Assembly: GCA_030549335.1 (NCBI GenBank)
Contig: JAUKPH010000018.1
Span: forward strand, 1,364,001 to 1,428,000
DNA: 64,000 bases
Source of the DNA: Pontederia crassipes
Taxonomy: Eukaryota > Streptophyta > Magnoliopsida > Commelinales > Pontederiaceae
Reading direction: 5' to 3'
The position numbers and the translations under genes were made by a program. Each line of letters opens with the position of its first letter. Position 1 is the stretch's first letter. A model generated the notes under the pieces. The model was not told where the DNA came from and did no database searches. It saw only the letters and a list, made by a program, of their open reading frames with translations. Below are positions 58,776 to 64,000 of this stretch, piece by piece.

Positions 58776-59207
58776 TGAAGGAATTGGTACATATAATAAT
58801 CAAAAGTATTATCGGAATACCTCACAGCGGAAGACGGATCACCAAAGTCTTTTCTACGTTGTTTTTGTATCGTTGTCGAGAACTCGATCACGTGACGGAA
58901 GGAGAACACAGTACCACAATTCAAGAACCAGTTTGGACGACGTCGAAATCATGGCAGCCTTCGGTGTGCATCCGACAGCATGGTAGCCTCGGATAATCAC
59001 ACTCACGGATAGGAAAGAATGCGGCAGCCTATCGGCCCGTGTCGAACTGCATTATCAACACATATGAAGTTTCAACTTCATATATATCATTGTCAAATAA
59101 CTGCATATATGTAGTTTACCAAACTGCATGGCACATGAATGCAACCGCAACCATGTGGTTGCTTCATGCGTGACAATAGCCCATTAAGGGCGCTCACGTG
59201 TTCAACA
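58776..59207 (-). repeat. LARD-2 5' LTR (432 bp)
   Basis: Same ends as the 3' LTR; longer by a 17-bp segment (around 59090-59106) and one base near 59190. Confidence 0.92.
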
Positions 59208-59212
59208 TTATG

Positions 59213-59403
59213 GAATAATGATGATTATAAGGATGGATCTCTATCTGGACCTCTAGGAAGTTTATATAGGCACTCCCTTTGATAGTGACTAACTGAGACT
59301 CTAAATTGCAGACTAACTAGCGAGACCCCCTGTAGAGGAATTCTGCTAAAGCGTCTGGCTATGTAAGAGACCAATTGGGTTCAGATTCAAGGCATTATTA
59401 ATA
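59213..59403 (-). repeat. copia-2 3' LTR, proximal part
   Basis: Complement of the copia LTR start: CAATTGGGTTCAGATTC and ...CATTATTAATA at the right, then AATCTCCACC (purine tract on the minus strand). About 150 bp of the GC-rich middle of the copia-1 LTR is missing. Confidence 0.88.
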
Positions 59404-59489
59404 AATCTCCACCTTGACTTGAATCATCTTCAGAACATAAAACTTCAATATCATGTCACGCCGCCGCCAGCCCCACCTTGGAGCTATTA

Positions 59490-60950
59490 TCAAGTATTGA
59501 TGTTAAGCAAGTTCAAGCAATGCTGGAACTTGTCATAAGGAACAGATTTGATGAACATATCAGCTGGATTGTCTTCAGTGCCAATCTTTTTCACCTTGAT
59601 CCTCTTCTTAGTGCGGATAAAGTGATACCTGACATCAATATGTTTGATTCTTTCATTATGCATTTGATCCTTAGCTAAACCAATTGCATTCATATTGTCA
59701 CAGTGCATTATAGCATGCTCTTGATGTAATCCGAGATCTTTAACTAAACGTTTTAACTATATGTCTTTCTTGGTAGCTTCTGTCAGTGCCATGTATTTTT
59801 CCTCTATGATGGACAATGTAACTGATGACTAAAGTGTGATCTTTCAACTAATAACTGAGGTGCCCAAAGTGAAGATATAACTTGTCATAAATCGTCTTCC
59901 ATCAACATCTCCAACATAGTCTAAATCTGAGTACCCTGCAACCAAACACTCTTTATCACTTCTGTTTATGAGGTCAATATCAGATGATCCTCTCAGATAC
60001 ATAAAGATTCGCTTCACTGTTTGTCAGTACTCTCTTCATGGATCGCTCATGAACCTGTTGACAACACTGACTGCATGAGCAATGTCCGCTCATGTACAAA
60101 CAATGGCATACATCATACTTCCAACAGCACTAGACATGTACTCCTTCTCTGTTTTTTATTTTGGTGCGAAGGCAACAGAAAGATGAACATTTACAGCTGA
60201 TAGCGTATTCAAAGACTTCGCTCCAAACATTCCAAACCTGGATAAAATCTTCACAATATAATTTTTCTGAGATAAGAAGAGTTTACCCTGTACGCAATCC
60301 CTTAGAATTTTCATCCCTAAAATCTTATGTACTTCACCAAGATCCTTCATGTCGAATTATGCACTGAAGAGCCTTTTCATATTCTAAATGTATGTCATGT
60401 TTCTGGTAGCAATAAGCATATCATCAATATACAAAAGCAGATAGATGGTGGAGATATTCTTCACCTTCTTATGATATACACACCAATCATAGGGACTTTG
60501 ACTGAATCCCTTACTGATCATGAAGTTGTCAAACCTCTTGTACCATTATCTAGGAGACTGCTTCAAGTCATACAAAGATTTCTTGAGTCTGCAAACTTGA
60601 TTCTTTTTTTTTTTGAATGAAGAATCCCTCTGGTTGGCTCATAAGAATGTCTTTTTCAAGTTCTCCATGAAAGAAAGCAGTCTTCACATTTAGTTGTTCG
60701 AGCTTTAAATTTTGATGTGCTACAAGAGCAAGTAGCACCCTGATAGAAGTATGTCTGACAACATATGAGAATATCTCATTGTAGTCCACACCTTCTTTCT
60801 GACTATAACCTTTAGCAATCAGCCGTGCTTTGTATCTTGTGCCTTCAATTCTAGGAATTCCAGCTTTCTTCTTGAAGATCCATTTACAGCCAATAACCTT
60901 TCTACCTTTAGGCAACTTGACTAGCTCCCACGTCTGATTCTTGTGAAGAG
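59490..60950 (-). pseudogene. copia-2 reverse transcriptase and RNase H
   Basis: Minus strand. RT from about 60940: KGRKVIGCKWIFKKKAG, RYKARLIAKGYSQKEGVDYN, VAHQNLKLEQLNVKTAFFHG, then frameshifts; the catalytic YIDDM is near 60425. LNTLSAVNVHLSVAFAPK is at about 60160-60210. RNase H is fragmentary near 59800-60050. The C-terminal end (MHCDNMNAIGLAKDQ, DVRYHFIRTKKRIKV, DNPADMFIKSVPYD, then FQHCLNLLNINT and stop) is intact from 59708 to 59490. It keeps Gln where copia-1 has stops (AKGYSQKEG, VAHQNLKLEQL). Confidence 0.9.
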
Positions 60951-60959
60951 ATTCATCTC

Positions 60960-61870
60960 ATCACCCATTGCAGCGATCCACTATTCAGGTTCAGCACATG
61001 TGATAGCATCCCTATAAGAGGACGACTTCAGGGACTCCACCTCTTCAACTACTAGCAGTGCATAAGCAACTATGTCCTCAAAACCATATCGCTTAGAAAG
61101 ACCCACTTCTTTGCGAGGACATCTAGCAGCAATTGACTCATCTTCAAGTTGCTCATCAGATTCTTCATCTTTTGGTTCTGCTTCTTGATGTGATCCTTCA
61201 GCATCATCCCTAGTTGGAGTAATTTCAACATCCACATGTTTACTGACACTCTCTTCAGCTCCACCTTCAACTGAAACATTGATGCTTCATCAAAGGGCAC
61301 GTTTCTGCTGTGGATGACTTTGTGTTCTGAAAAAGACCAAATTCTATAGCCCTTCACTCCTGCATCATATCCCATGAACACTCCTTCTTTGACTCTTGGC
61401 TCCAACTTTCCTTCACAGACATGATAGTATGCTGGACAATAAAAAACTTTGACTAGTATAATCAGCAAGATTTCTTGACCATACCTCAGTTGGAGTCTTG
61501 AGATCAATCACAGTCGCCGGACTGCGATTCAATCGCAATCGTCGGACTGCGATTCACCAAGTAGCAAGTTGTGTTAACAGCTTCAGCTCAGAATGTCCTA
61601 TTCAGGCCAGCATTAGAGAGCATGCACCTTGCCCTCTCCAGAAGTGTACTGTTCATTCATTCTGCAACTCCATTCTGCTTAGGAGTATCTTTGACTGTGC
61701 GATGCCTGGCAATGCCTTTATCTTTATAGAACTGGTCGAATTCAGCAGAATAGAACTCCAAACCATTATCAGTGCGAAGGCACTTCACTTTCTTCGACGT
61801 CTGATTTTCACCAAAACCTTCCACTGCCTGAAGGCCTTAAAGGACTCGTTCTTAAAAGTACCGAGCACCT
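60960..61870 (-). pseudogene. copia-2 integrase fragment and linker
   Basis: Minus strand. Integrase core from about 61800: the region around the second Asp (DNGLEFYSAEFD equivalent, about 61770-61735), the Glu region near 61655 and the conserved tail near 61580-61400 (VFYCPAYYHVCEGKLEPR, FMGYDAGVKGYRIW). The linker EITPTRDDAEGSHQEAEP is near 61220-61175. A small duplication of AATCGCAGTCCGACTG-like sequence is at about 61512-61555 (two copies of a 20-bp unit). The N-terminal half of integrase, with the first catalytic Asp, is absent. Confidence 0.85.
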
Positions 61871-62113
61871 CTTAAAATTTTCAAATTTTCCACCAAAACC
61901 TTCCACTTCCTTGAAAGCCTTGAAGTACCTAGCACCTCCTAAAATTTTTCGCTCAGGGGGCTCCGCCCCCTTGCAACCCCCGCAGGGGGATCCTCCTGGA
62001 TCCCCCCCCCCATCCCCCATAGGCTGAAGCGCCTGACTATGTAGGGAAATTCTTTTGAAGCATCTGACTATGTAGGGGACCAACTGAGTTCAGATTCAAA
62101 ACATTATTAACAA
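61871..62113 (-). repeat. copia-2 5' LTR fragment fused to integrase sequence
   Basis: 62113 down to about 61948 matches the first part of the copia LTR, including the GC-rich GGGGGTTGCAAGGGGG...GAGCCCCCTGAGCGAAA segment. It then runs directly into AGGTGCTAGGTACTT of integrase, with that segment present twice in shortened form (about 61942-61880 and 61872-61810). Confidence 0.8.
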
Positions 62114-62763
62114 ATCTTTACCAACCCGTCCAAAGATGAAACAAACACATAAGAAAAAGAACAAATTTCATTTTTTTCCCAAATGAGACAACAACCACAC
62201 CATATTTTGGTCACAGCATTGGCAGCAGAGGCGCGCCTGGCCTCTACCCTCGCCCTTTGAGGAGTAGGAGGACGAGAAGGCATGGAGAGCGATGGATGCG
62301 ACAGAATGTTGAGAAACATGAGCTCACATATGTTTCGCCGGAAGAGAACAAAAATAGAAGGCCGCAGGAATGTGAGGAAGAAGAAGAAGAAGAAGAAGAG
62401 TAAAAAATGATTTTCTATTTCATCGTATAATGTTATTACCACGGACAAATTTATAAGAGAGCTACAATGAGAAAAAAACACAAAACGCGATTAACAATAG
62501 AAACATCTTCATCTTCATGTCATGAGTTCATCCAGTCGACGATGCCACGAACACAGACATGGAAGAGGAAGACGAAGACGGGCTCCAACTCCTCTCAACC
62601 ACGCGATAGGAAGCTACTACCTAACATTAATAGGATATTTTTTCATTAGGATTAATTTCTTTAGTTTTACTATCATTTGTTTGAATTTACACACTTGGAT
62701 TTTTTTTAATGATAATTAATCTTTTTTAATACTCACTTGGAACCTCAATATAAAAAGTCTAAT
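62114..62763. other. Unassigned DNA with a GC-rich patch and (GAA)n
   Basis: 62222-62330 is GC-richer, with a short minus frame (MPSRPPTPQRARVEARRAS) not recognised; (GAA)n is at about 62377-62400. A second small patch lies at 62515-62600. It could be a gene fragment, but nothing supports a call. Confidence 0.35.
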
Positions 62764-62771
62764 TTGGCAAT

Positions 62772-63462
62772 CTAAGGGTATTCACCCGACCGTTGAACAA
62801 ATCCAACCCGGTCGGGTCATCGGGCCGGATTTCCCTTTTTTTCTCTATGACCCGACCTTATCCGTCCTGACCTTTTTTTCTCATTTTATTTTTAATATAA
62901 AAAACATTTATTATTTTATTTTTAATACTAATAAAATATTTTTAAATATCAAAACATATTTTTTGAAATATTTATATATTTTCTACATTTAAAATATTTT
63001 ATTTTATATTATTTCCAAATTTTAATTATATAAAACTATTAAATTAGCAAAAAATTTATTTAAATTTTAAAAAACAAATTGGGTCATCGGATCAGGTCGA
63101 ATCATTGGGTTCACCGGGTCAACCCGACCCGACCAAGTTTGGCTAGGTCGGATCGTGTTTCCTTTTTTTTTCCTATGACCCGACACAACTCAACCCAGGT
63201 CGGGTCAGGTGGTCGGGTCAGTGGTCGGATAACCCGACCATCATTATTCTTTTTTATTTTTTATTTTTTAATATTAAAAACATTTATTAGTTTATTTTTA
63301 ATGCTAAATAAAATATTTTTTAAATACGAAAACATATTGTTTAAATATTTATATATTTTTCTACATTTAAAATAGTTTATTTTATATTATTTTCAATTTT
63401 TAATGATATAAAGGATGGATCATCGAGTTCACCGGGTCGATCCGACCCGGTGAACACTCCTA
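62772..63462. mobile_element. hAT-type MITE, 691 bp, with internal duplication
   Basis: Ends: TAAGGGTATTCACCCGACC at the left and the complement of TAGGAGTGTTCACCGGGTC at the right, flanked by the 8-bp direct repeat TTGGCAAT (62764-62771 and 63463-63470), the length typical of hAT elements. One extra C separates the left repeat from the TAAGGG end. No transposase is present. The interior is AT-rich and present twice: the blocks TTTTTAATA(C/T)...AACATTTATTA...AAATATTT...TTTCTACATTTAAAATA occur at about 62880-63055 and 63255-63410. Confidence 0.85.
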
Positions 63463-63470
63463 TTGGCAAT

Positions 63471-64000
63471 AACTCTACTAATTAATTATGTCAATCAAAC
63501 TTGATTAAATTAAATTTCTTTTAATAATTGTTTGAAGCAAATATTTTTAATGATTGACTCCTCCAAGTGATCTATTAGAAATTTAATCTCCTCGAATAAT
63601 TAGATCGTAGTTGAACTTGGAAATTATCACCACGACGCTCATTTCAACAATAGTTCGCCGGCATCTTCGATTTGGCTGTCGATTCGAGAACTCAACGGAG
63701 CTCTCTTGTCAATTAGTTTACCTTTTAGATCGAACGGTCAAGATATGTTCTTGTATTTTGATCGACGAGTGACTACCGTCCGATCGTATGATGGCTTCTG
63801 CAACACGGGCAGGCAATTCAAGTCTAATTAACTAACTAGGCAATAAATAATTTATGATATTTATTATTAAGTCTCCTTATAAAAGAATTTATTATATATT
63901 ATTTTATTAATTTAATATAAGCTTATAATTTTGTATTTTAAAAAGAATTATATATTTCGATAGAAGTTTTCATATTTCTATATCATATATATTTTGAAAA
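63471..64000. other. Unassigned DNA to the window end
   Basis: AT-rich with a less AT-rich centre (63600-63830). Nothing recognised. Confidence 0.5.

Larger units (their letters stand above)
51703..59207 (-). mobile_element. LARD-2: large non-coding LTR element, 7.5 kb, complete
   Basis: Minus orientation, 5' LTR 58776-59207, 3' LTR 51703-52117, perfect 5-bp target duplication TTATG (51698-51702 and 59208-59212). The primer-binding site ATTGGTATCAGAGCC lies directly inside the 5' LTR. A purine-rich GAGTGAGAGAA precedes the 3' LTR. The 6.65-kb interior matches LARD-1 in order and content and has no coding capacity. LTRs differ by about 14 substitutions plus a 17-bp and a 1-bp indel (about 3.4%). 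It lies in the 3' LTR of copia-2 and is therefore younger than it. Confidence 0.92.
51592..62113 (-). mobile_element. copia-2: decayed Ty1/copia element, minus, carrying LARD-2 in its 3' LTR
   Basis: Same family as copia-1. Pieces on the minus strand, 5' to 3': partial 5' LTR (62113-61940), integrase fragment (61870-61070), RT and RNase H (60940-59490), purine tract GGTGGAGATT at about 59413-59404, and 3' LTR (59403-59213, then 51702-51592 after LARD-2). gag, protease and the start of integrase are missing through an internal deletion. The 3' LTR is identified by TTACGAAAAGAGAGAGAGG at 51594 and by GAATAATGATGATTATAAGG at 59213, which join when LARD-2 and one TTATG are removed. Flanking duplications for copia-2 itself were not convincing. 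Confidence 0.88.

Noticed and set aside
43890..59215. Reading the whole 15-kb region as one large duplication of host DNA
   Set aside because: LTRs, primer-binding sites and the exact TTATG duplication show two separate insertions of a retroelement family.
51587..62118. A target duplication for copia-2
   Set aside because: AATCT occurs near both ends but not directly at the left LTR end, so it may be coincidence.
1..64000. tRNA, rRNA or other structural RNA genes
   Set aside because: Only primer-binding sites complementary to initiator tRNA were seen; no cloverleaf or rRNA-like sequence was recognised by eye.

Overview
This is a stretch of nuclear DNA from a flowering plant. It is AT-rich, has no operons or bacterial-type genes, and almost every recognisable feature is a plant transposable element or a satellite-like repeat: L1-type LINEs with zf-RVT and RNase H domains, Tork-type Ty1/copia, Athila-type and other Ty3/gypsy elements, a CACTA transposon, a TRIM, Au-like SINEs, a hAT-type MITE and long LTR elements without coding capacity. 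I cannot name the species. I found no host gene that I would defend; the best candidates for non-TE sequence are short GC-rich patches at 24350-24940 and 62222-62330.

Layout. 1-4490: a minus-strand LINE relic (LINE-A) split by a 2.86-kb LTR-like insertion (1228-4088) with a GTTTG duplication. 4520-6690: decayed gypsy-type LTR, minus. 6708-11318: Ty1/copia element (copia-1, +) with gag, protease, integrase, RT and RNase H all recognisable, broken by stops that look like C-to-T decay. 11655-17513: a satellite-like array of about 1-kb units that alternate long and short, with a SINE inside. 18291-24189: a non-autonomous CACTA transposon (TAA target duplication) carrying a complete but non-coding LTR element (19073-23413, two 668-bp LTRs). 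24193-27660: AT-rich DNA, an unassigned GC-rich patch, a SINE with a perfect 16-bp target duplication, and a gypsy gag-protease relic. 27810-28755: a near-symmetrical inverted repeat with arms of about 468 bp. 29376-32200: fragments (copia LTR, LINE ORF1, direct repeats, hAT-like terminus, another LTR). 32222-35330: 3' part of an Athila-type element with its extra ORF. 35335-38640: second LINE (LINE-B, +) containing a 469-bp TRIM. 38823-40659: gypsy-type LTR. 40863-43930: the same satellite family as at 11.7-17.5 kb, in inverted arrangement.

43939-51276 and 51703-59207 are two copies of one LTR-element family, both minus strand, each with about 6.7 kb of interior and no recognisable coding region. 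This is what is expected of a LARD (large retrotransposon derivative). Both carry a GC-rich, hairpin-forming tandem repeat just inside the primer-binding-site end and a 48-bp stem-loop tandem repeat just inside the other end. The second copy lies inside an LTR of a second copia element (copia-2, minus, 51592-62113) with a perfect 5-bp TTATG duplication. At 62772-63462 there is a hAT-type MITE with an 8-bp duplication.

Nothing here works as a gene pathway. The window is a nest of insertions, and relative ages can be read from it: LARD-2 is younger than copia-2; the LTR element in the CACTA is younger than the CACTA; the TRIM is younger than LINE-B. All coordinates and similarities were read by eye, so ends without a stated target duplication are approximate to tens of bases.
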